Origin: Halobacteriales archaeon QS_1_68_17
GTDB lineage: Archaea; Halobacteriota; Halobacteria; Halobacteriales; Haloarculaceae
NCBI GenBank assembly: GCA_003021105.1
Contig: PXRG01000006.1
Location: forward strand, 62,001 to 126,000
Length of the DNA stretch: 64,000 nucleotides
Reading direction: 5' to 3'
In this document: positions 42,033 through 51,291 of the stretch, in pieces
Layout of the letters: the number at the start of each line of letters is the position of its first letter
Numbering within the stretch: position 1 is the first letter of the stretch
The notes under the pieces: generated by a model
Told to the model about the DNA's origin: nothing
What the model saw: the letters and a program-made list of their open reading frames with translations, nothing else
Databases searched by the model: none
Program-made: the position numbers and the translations under genes

Positions 42033-43205
42033 ATGGAGCTTCCGAAGGGATTCCTCCTCGTTCTGATCGGGCTGTTGCTCGTCCTGTCGGTCGCGTTCGT
42101 TTTGCCGTTCCTGCAGTACTTCCTGCTGGCGGTGTTGCTCGCGTTCCTGTTCGCGCCGGTCCACGACCGCATCGAGTCCCGAACCGGCCCGCGAATCGCG
42201 GCCGGGGCGCTCTCGTTCGTGGCGACCGTCGCAATCGTGTTGCCGCTGATTCTGCTCGTTCACACCATCGCCATGGGAGCGCTCGCGGTCTTCGAGCGGA
42301 TCCAGGCCGGCGACCTGACGCTGGAAAACGTCGAGGCCGTGCTGGCCATCTACGGCATCGGGGTCGACCTCGGGGCGGCCCTCCAGTCGGCCGCCCGGAG
42401 CGTCGGGGCAGGCACGGTCAGGGATCTCCTCGGGGTATTCGGTGCCGTCACGCACGCGGCCATCGGCGTGGGCCTGACGCTGTTTCTCCTCTTTTACTTC
42501 CTCAAGGACGGCGACCGGTTCGCCCGGTGGCTCCGGCGGATCGTTCCGCTTCCCGCCGCCGTCCAGACCGAACTCTACCGGGAGTTCTCGGAGATCATGT
42601 GGGCGGTGGTCGCCGGGCACATACTCGTGGCCGTGGTCCAGGGCGTCCTCGCGGGGATCGGTCTCCTCGTCGCCGGCGTTCCGAACGCGCCGTTCTGGAC
42701 GGCGGTGATGATCGTCCTGTCGCTGTTGCCCATCGTCGGGTCCGTCCTCGTCTGGGGGCCGGCTTCGCTGTTCCTGCTGGTCGGCGGTCGGCCGCTCGCG
42801 GCGGCGTTCCTGCTGGTCTACGGATCGGTCGTCGTCGGCCTCTCGGACGACTACCTCCGGCCGATCCTCGTCGACCGGTACGCCCGGCTCAACCCGGCAC
42901 TCATCCTCGTCGGGGTCGTCGGCGGCATCTACGTACTGGGGGTCATGGGCCTGTTCTTCGGTCCCATCGTCGTGGGCGCGCTCCGGGCGACGCTCGACGC
43001 GTTCGCCCGGGAGTACGGATCGGCGGACGGCGGGCGATCCGGTTCCGTCACCGGAAGCCGCGGAGAACCCCCTGCCCGTCCGTCGGGCCGACGTCGGGCA
43101 GCGACGCGCGCTCGGGGTGGGGCATCAGCACGGCGACGGTCTCGCGGTCGCCGAGGACGCCGGCGACGTTCCGCTTCGAGCCGTTGGGGTTGGCCGCGTC
43201 GGTGA
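42033..43205 (+). CDS. AI-2E family transporter (UPF0118/PerM-like), 390 aa frame
   Basis: Eight hydrophobic segments with family motifs FLQYFLLAVLLAFLFAPVHDRIE, LLFYFLKDGDRFARWLRRIVP and SLLPIVGSVLVWGPASLFLLVGGR, ending GLFFGPIVVGALRATLDAFAREYG. The last ~60 residues (after 43025) are Arg/Gly-rich and overlap purQ on the other strand by 158 bases, so the natural stop seems to have been lost. The ATG at 42033 gives MELPKGFLLVLIGLLL. Substrates of these proteins are disputed (autoinducer-2 export, Na+/H+ exchange). Confidence 0.85.
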   Translation: MELPKGFLLVLIGLLLVLSVAFVLPFLQYFLLAVLLAFLFAPVHDRIESRTGPRIAAGALSFVATVAIVLPLILLVHTIAMGALAVFERIQAGDLTLENVEAVLAIYGIGVDLGAALQSAARSVGAGTVRDLLGVFGAVTHAAIGVGLTLFLLFYFLKDGDRFARWLRRIVPLPAAVQTELYREFSEIMWAVVAGHILVAVVQGVLAGIGLLVAGVPNAPFWTAVMIVLSLLPIVGSVLVWGPASLFLLVGGRPLAAAFLLVYGSVVVGLSDDYLRPILVDRYARLNPALILVGVVGGIYVLGVMGLFFGPIVVGALRATLDAFAREYGSADGGRSGSVTGSRGEPPARPSGRRRAATRARGGASARRRSRGRRGRRRRSASSRWGWPRR

Positions 43206-43722
43206 CCGCCCCGTCGGCGTCGCAGTACCGGAAGAGAATCCGGTCGTTGGCTTCGAGTTCGTCGAGCCGGTCGTCGCGGGCCTCGAACCGGCCCTCGCCG
43301 TGGGCGATGGGCAGTTCGATCACCTCCCCCGTCTCGTAGGCCGCGGTCCAGGGGGTGTCGGCCCGCTCGACCCGCAGGTGGACGTGTTCGCACTGGAAGC
43401 GGGCGCTCCGGTTGGTCGTGAACGCGCCCGGCGTGAGTCCGGCCTCGGAGCCGATCTGTGCGCCGTTACAGACCCCCAGGACCGGCGTCCCGTCGGCCGC
43501 GGCCGCCCGGACCTCGTCCATGATCGGCGATCGGGCGGCCATCGCGCCCGCCCGGAGGTAGTCGCCGTAGGAGAACCCGCCCGGCAGGACGATCCCCGCG
43601 GCGTCGGCGGGCAGGCCGTCCTCGTGCCAGACGAATTCGGCGTCGACGCCGACCTCCGCGAGCGCCCGGACGGCGTCGCGGTCGCAGTTGGATCCACCGA
43701 ACTGGATGACGGCCACTGTCAC
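43048..43722 (-). CDS. purQ: Phosphoribosylformylglycinamidine synthase, glutaminase subunit PurQ, 224 aa
   Basis: A class I glutamine amidotransferase: the N-terminus VTVAVIQFGGSNCDRDAV, catalytic Cys in VLGVCNGAQIG, and His/Glu in VLMPHPERAS near the C-terminus. It delivers ammonia to PurL for the fourth step of purine synthesis, with PurS as the third subunit encoded just upstream. The GTG at 43722 is chosen because homologues begin MTVAVIQ; a GTG 3 codons earlier is possible. Confidence 0.93.
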   Translation of the reverse strand: MTVAVIQFGGSNCDRDAVRALAEVGVDAEFVWHEDGLPADAAGIVLPGGFSYGDYLRAGAMAARSPIMDEVRAAAADGTPVLGVCNGAQIGSEAGLTPGAFTTNRSARFQCEHVHLRVERADTPWTAAYETGEVIELPIAHGEGRFEARDDRLDELEANDRILFRYCDADGAVTDAANPNGSKRNVAGVLGDRETVAVLMPHPERASLPDVGPTDGQGVLRGFR

Positions 43723-43777
43723 ACCGACCACCTCGTGTTGGTGTGGGAGGCGGGAGTGGCCGTCATCGAGGGTGCCG

Positions 43778-44032
43778 TCATGTCTGTTCGGTCACGTCCA
43801 CGGTGTAGTCGTGGATGGTCGGGTTCGCGAGCAGCCGTTCGGCCATCTCGGCGGCGCGGTCGGCGGCGGCGTCGGCGGAGTCGGCGTCGAGGTCGATCTC
43901 GAACTGGTCGGCCGACCGCAGGTCGGCGAGGTCGAACCCCAGCCGTTCGAGCGCGCGCTGGGTCGTCTCGGCCTCGGGGTCGAGTACCCCGCGTTTGAGC
44001 CGGACGGTGACGGTCGCTGTGTAGCCGGTCAT
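43778..44032 (-). CDS. purS: Phosphoribosylformylglycinamidine synthase subunit PurS, 84 aa
   Basis: MTGYTATVTVRLKRGVLDPEAETTQRALERLGF is the PurS beta-alpha-beta start, with conserved G-V-x-D-P-E. The ending is ANPTIHDYTVDV. The protein bridges PurL and PurQ. It lies 55 bases upstream of purQ in the same orientation. The frame extends upstream, but MTGYTA matches the family start. Confidence 0.93.
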   Translation of the reverse strand: MTGYTATVTVRLKRGVLDPEAETTQRALERLGFDLADLRSADQFEIDLDADSADAAADRAAEMAERLLANPTIHDYTVDVTEQT

Positions 44033-44078
44033 TACCGGAACCGCCGTGGCGGCGGTCGAAAACTCTTGTGACTCGCCG

Positions 44079-44732
44079 TCACCCGGGAGCGACCGGTTCG
44101 TATGACCGCCAGTCCTCGGGCTGCTCGGCGAGCCCGCGGACGCGGAACTCGCGGCCCCCGTCGGTCTCGCGGAGTTCGATCCGGGCGTCGAACGTCTGGA
44201 CGATGCTCTGGACGGCACGGTCGTCGTGCGAGGAGGGGTCGAGCGCGAAGACGCCCAGGCCGTCCGCGCTCCGGATGCGACCGGTCATGGTGTGGAGAAA
44301 CCGGTAGACGTTCCGGAACTCCTTGGCGTACAGCAACAGCGACGAGACCGAGAGCACGCCGACCCGGACCGCGTCGATCCCGCCCCGGTAGAGTTCCTCG
44401 TACAGCGACGTGAACTGGATGCCCAGCCCCGTCAGGTCCGTCGGGCTGGTGACCGACCGGACGTTCCCGTCCTCCGACGTGGTCTCCCTGGCCTTCCCGC
44501 AGTCGACGACGGCCATCCGCCCGTGGTCGAACCGGCCGTCCCGGCGCTCGTAGTTTGCGATGACCTCGTCCGCGGGGTCGTCCGTCGAGAGCACGATCAG
44601 CCCCTCCCGGTCGCCACAGGCGAGCAGCCGGAGCGTCAGTTCCGTCAGCCCCGACATGGCGGGACCGGTGATCACGACACTTGTCCCCGGGGACACCGGC
44701 TGCAGGTCGAGGCCAGAATCGAACCCGTACAT
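44079..44732 (-). CDS. RecA/KaiC-like P-loop-fold haloarchaeal protein (DUF7504-like), 217 aa
   Basis: VVITGPAMSGLTELTLRLLACGDREGLIVLSTDDPADEV has the layout of a KaiC/RecA ATPase start, but the Walker A Lys-Thr is replaced (GPAMSGLTEL), so ATP hydrolysis is doubtful. YEELYRGGIDAVRVGVLSVSSLLLYAKEFRNVYRFLH resembles the Walker B/RecA core. It follows the GAF sensor gene by 3 bases. In haloarchaea such proteins are often found with signal-transduction genes. Role unknown. Confidence 0.75.
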   Translation of the reverse strand: MYGFDSGLDLQPVSPGTSVVITGPAMSGLTELTLRLLACGDREGLIVLSTDDPADEVIANYERRDGRFDHGRMAVVDCGKARETTSEDGNVRSVTSPTDLTGLGIQFTSLYEELYRGGIDAVRVGVLSVSSLLLYAKEFRNVYRFLHTMTGRIRSADGLGVFALDPSSHDDRAVQSIVQTFDARIELRETDGGREFRVRGLAEQPEDWRSYEPVAPG

Positions 44733-44735
44733 CGT

Positions 44736-45680
44736 TCAGGATTCGCCCTCCCTTCCGCCTTCCGTCTCGCTCTCGGTTCTCCCGCTTTCAGTCCCGCGTT
44801 CGGCTTCGACCAGCCGCCGCCGGAGTTCGAGCTGTTCGGCCGCCTCGTCGGCGAGCAACCGCAGGTACGTCCGTTCCCGTTCGCTGTAGGCTCTCGGCTC
44901 GTCGTCGACGAGGCAGAACGTGCCGATCGTCTGTCCCGCCGGCGTGGTCAGCGTCGCGCCGGCGTACGAGCGGATGTCGAGTTCGACCAGCCGCTCGGCC
45001 GACGCGAACCGCGGGTCCTCCTGGACGTTCTCGACGACCATCAGGTCCTCTTCGAGGATCGTGTGGGTACAGATCGTGTCCTGGCGGTCCAGTCGCTCCC
45101 AGTCGGTTCCCTGGCAGGCGACGAACCGCTCCTCGCGTTCGTCGACCAGCCCCACGAACGCGACCCTACCGCCGAAGTGCTCGACGGCCAGGTCGGCCAG
45201 CCGATCGAAGGCCTCGGTCACCGACAGGTCGTCGGGGTCGTACCGCGCCAGCGCCGTCAGTCGCTCGTCCTCGTCGTGGGGGAGCGGGTAGGCGACCTGC
45301 ATCCGGTTGGCGACGAGGTCCCTGACGACCGACGCGAGCCGCTCCCCGTCCCCCGATCCGCGGGGGATGTACTCGATTATCTCGCCCTCGACGTCGCCGG
45401 TGTCTATCGTTCCGGGGTCAACGTCGTCGTAGAGGACACAGGGACAGTCCGGTGCCGTCTCGCGGACGTGTGCGAGCAGGTCGATCCCGGTCCCGTCGGG
45501 CAGTTCGTACGCGGTCACGACGCAGTCGATCGCGCCGTCGAACTGGTCTCTGGCAGCCGACAGCGCGCCGGCGACCCGGACCTCCAGGTCGGCGGCCCTC
45601 CGGAGCGCGTCCGGCACACCGCCGCCGGAGCCGGCGTCCCCGGCCCCGGGAGCGACGTATAGCAGGGTGATGTCCGCCAT
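44736..45680 (-). CDS. Pseudo-receiver + GAF domain signalling protein, 314 aa
   Basis: Residues about 1-120 form a receiver-like fold (CVVTAYELPDGTGIDLLAHV) in which the phosphorylated Asp seen in CVVSDYxLP homologues is Ala, so it should not be phosphorylated there. A ~170-residue GAF domain follows: LADLAVEHFGGRVAFVGLVDEREERFVACQG...TICTHTILEEDLMVVENV...YAGATLTTPAGQTIGTFCLVDDEPR. A Glu/Arg tail ends it. No kinase is attached. It is tightly linked to the downstream RecA-like gene, which may be the output. Confidence 0.8.
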   Translation of the reverse strand: MADITLLYVAPGAGDAGSGGGVPDALRRAADLEVRVAGALSAARDQFDGAIDCVVTAYELPDGTGIDLLAHVRETAPDCPCVLYDDVDPGTIDTGDVEGEIIEYIPRGSGDGERLASVVRDLVANRMQVAYPLPHDEDERLTALARYDPDDLSVTEAFDRLADLAVEHFGGRVAFVGLVDEREERFVACQGTDWERLDRQDTICTHTILEEDLMVVENVQEDPRFASAERLVELDIRSYAGATLTTPAGQTIGTFCLVDDEPRAYSERERTYLRLLADEAAEQLELRRRLVEAERGTESGRTESETEGGREGES

Positions 45681-45777
45681 GTCCCGGCTCACTTGGCGGG
45701 AATTTGGGCCCGGGATATATAACTCCCGGTACCGACGCGGCCGCGTTCCAGCAGGGCTCCCGGTTACCGCGCGGTCG

Positions 45778-46800
45778 TCAGGCCAGGTCCCGGACCGCGT
45801 CGACTGCCGTCTCGATGGCGGGCGCGTCGAAGAGGTCCCGGCCGAGGTAGGCGTTCGCGCCGGCCGCGTACATGTCGCCGGCCGTCTCGACGACCTCGGC
45901 CGGCAGCGGGTCCGGCGTCCGCTCGCAGAGGGTCCGCCAGTCCGCGACGTCGCGGGCTTTCGCCCGGCGTTTCGCGTCCGCGACCGCCTCGACCCACGCC
46001 GGCTGGGTGCGCTTGTGGTACTGCCGGAGGACCTCCTTCGAGAGTTCCTGGCCGTCGTACGAAAAGCGGTTCTCGTCGAAGGTGCCGACCACGTCGGCTA
46101 CCCGGATCTCGCCGTCGTAGTAGAGACACTCGATCTTGCCGTCCTCGTGGACCATCCCGACCTCGGCGGCCCGCTCGGTGACGAGGTCGTTGACCCGGCG
46201 GGCCACCGCCTCCAGGTCGTCGACCGACGCCTCCCCGGCGATGCGGTCGGCCGCGGCGCGGTCGAGGTAGCGGTCCGACTCCTCGAACTTCGTCGAGAAC
46301 TCCACGACGGGCTCCGGGAGGTCGACGGGATCGTCGGGCCACTCGTCGACCGACAGCCCGAACTCCCCGGGGTCGGCCCGCTCCCGGAGGCTCGAACCCA
46401 CCGGGACGGTGTTCCGGAAGACGACCTCGAGCGGGACCAGGTAGTTCCCGCCCGCGGCGGCGTGGAAGGCGTCGTAGTCGTAGTCGCGGCCGTCGTGGGG
46501 CAACTCGGGCACCCGCGTGAGGTCGATGGCCAGTTCGCGCGGCGGCTCGTCGACCCGGTCGAGCGCGCGTACCTCGCCGGCGGCGACGACCCCGCGGTAG
46601 TGGGTCGGCACGCCCGCGGCTTCGAGCAACTCGAAGTTGTACGCGCCCATGGCACAGAGGCTCGCCCCCTTGCCGGGAATCTCGTCGGGCATCTTCCCCC
46701 AGTCGAACACGGAGTAGTCGTCGGTGAAGACGAAGGCACCCCGTCCGAGCGCGTCGGCGGTCGGCTCGGACTCGACGCGGAACTCCTTGACACTGGTCAC
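45778..46800 (-). CDS. purC: Phosphoribosylaminoimidazole-succinocarboxamide synthase PurC, 340 aa
   Basis: SAICAR synthetase motifs are visible: [56 protein letters not shown] at the N-terminus, [31 protein letters not shown], and [31 protein letters not shown]. The protein is longer than bacterial PurC (about 240), as in haloarchaea. It joins Asp to CAIR in purine synthesis using ATP. GTG at 46800 is chosen, since homologues start MTSVKEF. Confidence 0.93.
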   Translation of the reverse strand: MTSVKEFRVESEPTADALGRGAFVFTDDYSVFDWGKMPDEIPGKGASLCAMGAYNFELLEAAGVPTHYRGVVAAGEVRALDRVDEPPRELAIDLTRVPELPHDGRDYDYDAFHAAAGGNYLVPLEVVFRNTVPVGSSLRERADPGEFGLSVDEWPDDPVDLPEPVVEFSTKFEESDRYLDRAAADRIAGEASVDDLEAVARRVNDLVTERAAEVGMVHEDGKIECLYYDGEIRVADVVGTFDENRFSYDGQELSKEVLRQYHKRTQPAWVEAVADAKRRAKARDVADWRTLCERTPDPLPAEVVETAGDMYAAGANAYLGRDLFDAPAIETAVDAVRDLA

Positions 46801-46828
46801 GCCGGCCACCTCCGTCGCGGTGTCGCGG

Positions 46829-47476
46829 TCATTGCCCCTGGGTTCCGGGGCCGCCGTTTATAGCGTTCCGGTCGCGGCTGACGCCGACCCGGCCGTCGTC
46901 GGCGTCGAGTTCGAAGCCCGCGTCGACCAGCCACTCGCGGGCCTGCCCCTCGCCGTGGAGCAACACCTCCACGAGGTCGGCGGGTTCGTCCACGTCGGTC
47001 GCCAGCCGGAACGAGTCGACGACGGCGATGCCGGCCCCGATCTCGGCGGCTATCTCGCGGTGGTCCCGGAACGACGCTCCGTGGTAGTCGGCCCGGAAGT
47101 CGGGATCGCGGACGACCATCGCGTTCGTCCCGCCGCCGCGGCCGGGCGCGAGTACCACGTCCGCGTCGGGTTCGAACAGGCGGGCGACCGCCCCGGGCGT
47201 CGCCAGCGCGAGGTCGGCCATCACGACGGCCACGGGCACGCCCTCGTCGATGACGGCGGTGACCGCCTCGGTCAGCGGCCGCTCGTCGACGGTGACCGGG
47301 ACGTCCGTCTCGACGGGAGCGGTCGCAAGAAGCTCCGGTTCGCCGCTGTCCGCCCGGAGCGCGTCGAGTACGTCGTCGCACATCGCCCGGGCGAACGCGG
47401 CACGCTCGTCGGGGGCGAGCACCGCCGACAGGCGGGTTTTGGGCACGGACGCGTCGAACGGGACGACGACGCGCAT
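46829..47476 (-). CDS. cofC: 2-phospho-L-lactate guanylyltransferase CofC, 215 aa
   Basis: A nucleotidyltransferase fold: [75 protein letters not shown] and [20 protein letters not shown]. CofC activates 2-phospholactate (or PEP) with GTP for coenzyme F420. Its ATG overlaps the stop of the upstream gene (ATGA), suggesting coupled translation with the anchored secreted protein and cetZ unit. Confidence 0.92.
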   Translation of the reverse strand: MRVVVPFDASVPKTRLSAVLAPDERAAFARAMCDDVLDALRADSGEPELLATAPVETDVPVTVDERPLTEAVTAVIDEGVPVAVVMADLALATPGAVARLFEPDADVVLAPGRGGGTNAMVVRDPDFRADYHGASFRDHREIAAEIGAGIAVVDSFRLATDVDEPADLVEVLLHGEGQAREWLVDAGFELDADDGRVGVSRDRNAINGGPGTQGQ

Positions 47477-48258
47477 CAGCCCAGTTTGTCGTAGGTGTCC
47501 TGCTGGGAGCGCCAGTAGTAGATGCCCCCGCCGATCAACAGGAGGACCACCAGTCCGCCGACGGCGTACAGGGCCAGCTGCATCGTCTGCCGGGACTGCT
47601 GTGCCTGCTCGGCCTTCTGTTCGGCGTCGTTGGCGAGGTCGATGGCGTTCTCGAAGTCGGCCTCGCTGTTCGCGCTCTCGTAGGCCCGGATGGCACGCTG
47701 GAGCTGTTCCTCGGCCTCCTGGTTGCCGCCGGCCTCGTCGATGGCGGCCGACGCGGCGTCGATGGCCTCGCGTGCCTCTTTGCTCTTTTCGGTGTAGTGG
47801 TGGGGCGTCCAGGCGTCGATTTCCTGGACGTTGCTTCCCTGGACCCGCGAGAGGCTGGCGAGCCGGTATGTTTCCCGCGGATCGTAGGTGTAGTTCTCGA
47901 TGGCCGGGACGGTCCCGACGAGTTCGACGCGGACCTCGTCTCCGCCCTCGCTATTGGTGAGGCTGTGGTTGAACGACTGGTTGCCGTAGGTTTCCTGGCT
48001 GATCTGGTCGCCCTGGTCGATGACCGTCACCGTCCAGCTGACGTTTCCGAGTTCGGTTTCGCCGCGGAGCGTCCACTCGTCGGGGGCCTCGGTGAACGGG
48101 TCCGCGACCACGAACGTCGCCGACACCTCGGTGCCGACCTGCGACTCACTGGGCACGCCCTCGGCGCTCGAAGAGAGCGCGACGGCCGTGGGGGCGGCCG
48201 CGAGCGAGACGATCAGGACGGCCAGCGCCGCCAGCCTAGAACAACGGATCCAACTCAT
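47476..48258 (-). CDS. Signal peptide-bearing, C-terminally anchored protein, 260 aa
   Basis: The N-terminal hydrophobic segment [26 protein letters not shown] is a Sec-type signal. A beta-rich domain ([23 protein letters not shown]...[18 protein letters not shown]) follows, then a helical segment ([24 protein letters not shown]...) and a C-terminal transmembrane helix [21 protein letters not shown]. It would be exposed outside the cell with a short cytoplasmic tail. It lies between cetZ (overlap about 23 bases) and cofC (1-base stop/start overlap); family unknown to me. Confidence 0.75.
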   Translation of the reverse strand: MSWIRCSRLAALAVLIVSLAAAPTAVALSSSAEGVPSESQVGTEVSATFVVADPFTEAPDEWTLRGETELGNVSWTVTVIDQGDQISQETYGNQSFNHSLTNSEGGDEVRVELVGTVPAIENYTYDPRETYRLASLSRVQGSNVQEIDAWTPHHYTEKSKEAREAIDAASAAIDEAGGNQEAEEQLQRAIRAYESANSEADFENAIDLANDAEQKAEQAQQSRQTMQLALYAVGGLVVLLLIGGGIYYWRSQQDTYDKLG

Positions 48259-49417
48259 CGTCATCGTCTTCGACCAACTCCTCCAAGTTCGCTTTGCTTT
48301 CGTCGCGGATCTCGTCGATGTTGTCCTGGGCCTCGATGGCCACCTGCTGGAGTTCCTTGATGCGGGGGACGTTGTGGACGCCCGACAGCAGGATGACAGA
48401 CGCGACGTACCCCGAGTCGCTGACCGGATAGTCGCCGCCGCGGACCTCCATGCTGCCGGTCTGCTCTTCGAGCCACTTCCGCCCGCGCTCGATGCCCTTC
48501 CTGTTCAAGTGCTCCGGCGGGCCGCTCATGACCAGCAGCGCCCGCTCGGCCCCGTCGATCTCGCAGGGGAGGGTGAGCCGCCCGAGTGCGGCCTTCCGGA
48601 CGAGGCTGGTGATCCGGTTCGTGGTGTTGGCCGCGTCGATCCCGTCGTCGTGGTCGTTGCCACCCTTGAACCGGGAGAGGAGGCCCCCCGACTTCTGCTG
48701 CTGGACCTCCTCGGCGGCGTAGCCGACGGTGGAGACGCCGCCGCCGGCCAGGGTGTTGATGATCTCCGAGGAGTCGACGACGCTCTCGGCGACCTCCCCG
48801 CCCTGTTCGACCTCGCCAGCGCCGAACAGGATGCCGAAGCGCTTGACGATCTCCTCGTTTATCTTCTCGTAGCCGCCCTCCATGGACTCCCCGGACTTCC
48901 GCCAAGCGTCGTTGTCGAACACGAGGAGGTTGTCGACCTCGCGGACGAACGTCTGGAACGAGCGGGCGGCGTTGAGCGTGTAGATGCCGCCCTCGTCGCT
49001 CCCCGGGAGGACGCCGATGCCGTACACCGGCTCCGTGTAGATCCGCTTCAGGTGCTTGGCGAGCACCGGCGATCCGCCGCTGCCGGTGCCGCCGCCCAGG
49101 CCGGCGATGATGAGGAAGGCGTCGACCTCGTGGACGGGGATGTTGTCGATCGCCCCCTGGATTTCGTCGATGTCCTCCTCGGCGATCTCCGCGCCGAGTT
49201 CGTTGTCCGCGCCGACGCCGTGGCCCTTCACGCGCGCCTGCCCGATCAGTACCCGGTTCTCCTGTGGCACCCGCTCCAGCCCGAGCAGGTCTGCCTTGGC
49301 TGTGTTGACAGCCACGGCCGAGCGGACGATCCCGCTGTTTGTCCGCTCGTCGTACTCTAAGAATTTGTCGACGATCTTCCCGCCCGCCTGGCCGAAGCCG
49401 ATCATCGCTAGTTTCAT
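48236..49417 (-). CDS. cetZ: CetZ tubulin/FtsZ superfamily GTPase, 393 aa
   Basis: The tubulin signature GLGGGTGSGG is at residues about 106-115. The N-terminus MKLAMIGFGQAGGKIVDKFLEY binds GTP; NTAKADL and IGVLPGSDEGGIYTLNAARSF are CetZ-type. The C-terminal tail ends DELDPLF, close to CetZ1 of Haloferax. CetZ polymerises at the inner membrane and controls cell shape and motility. ATG 49417 has an AT-rich upstream stretch (CTAAAAGCTTTTTGCC at about 49454-49469), likely its promoter. Confidence 0.93.
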   Translation of the reverse strand: MKLAMIGFGQAGGKIVDKFLEYDERTNSGIVRSAVAVNTAKADLLGLERVPQENRVLIGQARVKGHGVGADNELGAEIAEEDIDEIQGAIDNIPVHEVDAFLIIAGLGGGTGSGGSPVLAKHLKRIYTEPVYGIGVLPGSDEGGIYTLNAARSFQTFVREVDNLLVFDNDAWRKSGESMEGGYEKINEEIVKRFGILFGAGEVEQGGEVAESVVDSSEIINTLAGGGVSTVGYAAEEVQQQKSGGLLSRFKGGNDHDDGIDAANTTNRITSLVRKAALGRLTLPCEIDGAERALLVMSGPPEHLNRKGIERGRKWLEEQTGSMEVRGGDYPVSDSGYVASVILLSGVHNVPRIKELQQVAIEAQDNIDEIRDESKANLEELVEDDDDELDPLF

Positions 49418-49543
49418 GCTGTGCTTCCTGGCTGTGACACAGTTTGAACGCGACTAAAAGCTTTTTGCCCCATTGTCCCCGGCCGCCGGAAGAAATCACG
49501 ACACGTGCCGACACCGCCGCTCCGGTCCGGCGGTAGTTCCCTC

Positions 49544-50419
49544 TTACTGACGCCCCAGGTACTCGCCGAGCGTTTTCATTTCGCTCGCCTCGACCCCGAA
49601 CGCGTCGACCTCGTTGTCGGCCGTCGTGTTGTCGAACTGGAGCGACCGGTACTGGTCGGCCCCCATCGGGAACCCGGGGATCGCCCCCGCGATCGACAGC
49701 CCCACGCCCGCCAGCGCCATCGGTACCGGGACGACCGCGACGCCGCCCCGAACCAGCTTGGCGATCTCCTTCAGCGTGAGCACCTCCGGGCCACCGACCT
49801 CGTAGGTCTCGCCGACGTGCTCGTCGTCCTCGACGGCGTCGGCCAGCATCGGTACGAGGTCGCCCACCCAGATCGGCTGGAACCGCGTCTTCCCGCCGCC
49901 GGGCAGCGGCGCGATGCCCGGGGGCGTGAGCTTCTTCGTGAACCCGACGAACTCCCCGCCGTCGCCGAACACCACCGAGGGTCGGAAGATCACCCGGTCG
50001 AGATCCGAGTCCGTCACGACCCGCTCGGCCTCGCCTTTCGCCCGGATGTAGGCGGTCCGGCCGTCGGGGTCAGCGCCCAGGGCACTCATGTGCACCAGCC
50101 GGTCGACGCCGTGGTCCTCGGCCGCCCGGACGACGTTCTCCGCCCCGCCGAGGTGGACGGTCCGGTGCATCTCGTTGCCGCCCTTCGGCTCGAACAGCGG
50201 CGACAGCGCCACCAGGTAGACCACCGCGTCCTGTCCCTCGAAGGCCCCCTCCATGGAGTCGTAGGCGGTCACGTCCCCCATGGCCGTCTCGACCCCCGCC
50301 GGCAACTCCTCGTCGTCGGGGCTCCGGGAGAGCACCGTCACGTCGTGACCCCGCTCGACGAGTTCCGCTGCGAGATTCGTCCCGATGAAGCCGCTACCGC
50401 CGACCAGCAGTACGTTCAT
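49544..50419 (-). CDS. NAD(P)-binding atypical SDR/epimerase family protein, 291 aa
   Basis: The Rossmann motif GGSGFIGTNLAAELVERGHDVTVLSR (GxxGxxG) opens the protein. YLVALSPLFEPKGGNEMHRTVHLGGAENVVRAAEDHGVDRLVHMSALGA is typical of NDUFA9-like and nucleoside-diphosphate-sugar epimerase-like atypical SDRs that lack the Tyr-x3-Lys pair. These often act in complex I assembly or carotenoid/lipid context. ATG 50419 precedes a short AT-rich promoter (GTTCTATGATAAAACC). Confidence 0.85.
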   Translation of the reverse strand: MNVLLVGGSGFIGTNLAAELVERGHDVTVLSRSPDDEELPAGVETAMGDVTAYDSMEGAFEGQDAVVYLVALSPLFEPKGGNEMHRTVHLGGAENVVRAAEDHGVDRLVHMSALGADPDGRTAYIRAKGEAERVVTDSDLDRVIFRPSVVFGDGGEFVGFTKKLTPPGIAPLPGGGKTRFQPIWVGDLVPMLADAVEDDEHVGETYEVGGPEVLTLKEIAKLVRGGVAVVPVPMALAGVGLSIAGAIPGFPMGADQYRSLQFDNTTADNEVDAFGVEASEMKTLGEYLGRQ

Positions 50420-50600
50420 GTGTCCGAATATGGTCCGTTCTATGATAAAACCAGCGTGATACAGCCGCTTGCCGCGCTTCTGGGTCGCGCGCGCCCGCTG
50501 ACGTCCGCTCGGGTGCGGGAAGCAGCGACCGCTCCGGGGCCGATGCGGCGGGCGTCCGCGGAAGGGTCGCGTTTACAAGCCGGCCGCCCCGATTCCGGGT

Positions 50601-51227
50601 ATGCTGCTCACGCTGGAGGGGATCGACGGGAGCGGGAAGACGACCGCCTGGGAGGCGTTACGCGACGGCCTCGGCGTGCCCGCGACGTTCACCCGCGAGC
50701 CCACCGACTCCTGGTACGGCGAGGCCGTCGAGCGGTCCGTTGCGAATCCGGGTGCCGACCCGCTCGCGGAACTGTTCCTCTACACCGCGGACCACGCGGC
50801 CCACCTCTCGCGGACGGTCCGCCCCGCGCTCGAAGCCGGCGAAATCGTCGTCTCGGATCGCTACTCGGACTCGCGGTACGCCTACCAGTCCGCCACGCTC
50901 GCGGACGTTCTCGACGACCCGCTGGCGTACATCCGCGACGTCCACCGGCCGTTCACCCGGCCGCCGGACGCGACGATTTACCTGGACGTCTCCCCGGCGA
51001 CCGGGGCCGAACGGAGCGGCGCGACCAACAAGTTCGAACAGCGGGAGTATCTGGCCGTCGTCCGCGAACAGTACGAACGCCTCATCGACGACGACCCGGA
51101 CCGGTTCGTCCGGATCGACGCCGAACGCCCCCGTGACGCGGTGCTCTCCGACGTCGAGGCGGCCGTCGAGCGCCTGCTCCCCGAATCCGAGTCGGAGCCG
51201 GACCCGGACTCGGAATCGGAACGGTAG
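50601..51227 (+). CDS. tmk: Thymidylate kinase, 208 aa
   Basis: P-loop GIDGSGKTT (residues about 7-15), DR(Y/S) motif [18 protein letters not shown], and a lid region [17 protein letters not shown]. It phosphorylates dTMP to dTDP with ATP. An acidic ~20-residue tail ([15 protein letters not shown]) is haloarchaeal. The gene is followed by the flavoprotein gene after 64 bases. Confidence 0.93.
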   Translation: MLLTLEGIDGSGKTTAWEALRDGLGVPATFTREPTDSWYGEAVERSVANPGADPLAELFLYTADHAAHLSRTVRPALEAGEIVVSDRYSDSRYAYQSATLADVLDDPLAYIRDVHRPFTRPPDATIYLDVSPATGAERSGATNKFEQREYLAVVREQYERLIDDDPDRFVRIDAERPRDAVLSDVEAAVERLLPESESEPDPDSESER

Positions 51228-51291
51228 CCGAAGCCGCGGGTCCCGCCGCCGGGAGAGAAGGTATTTGGGGCTCGGCCGTAGATTCGCTCAC

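Noticed and set aside
50740-51291. Upstream extension of the geranylgeranyl-reductase frame
   Set aside because: It runs antisense-like through tmk in another frame; the FAD motif begins at ATG 51292.
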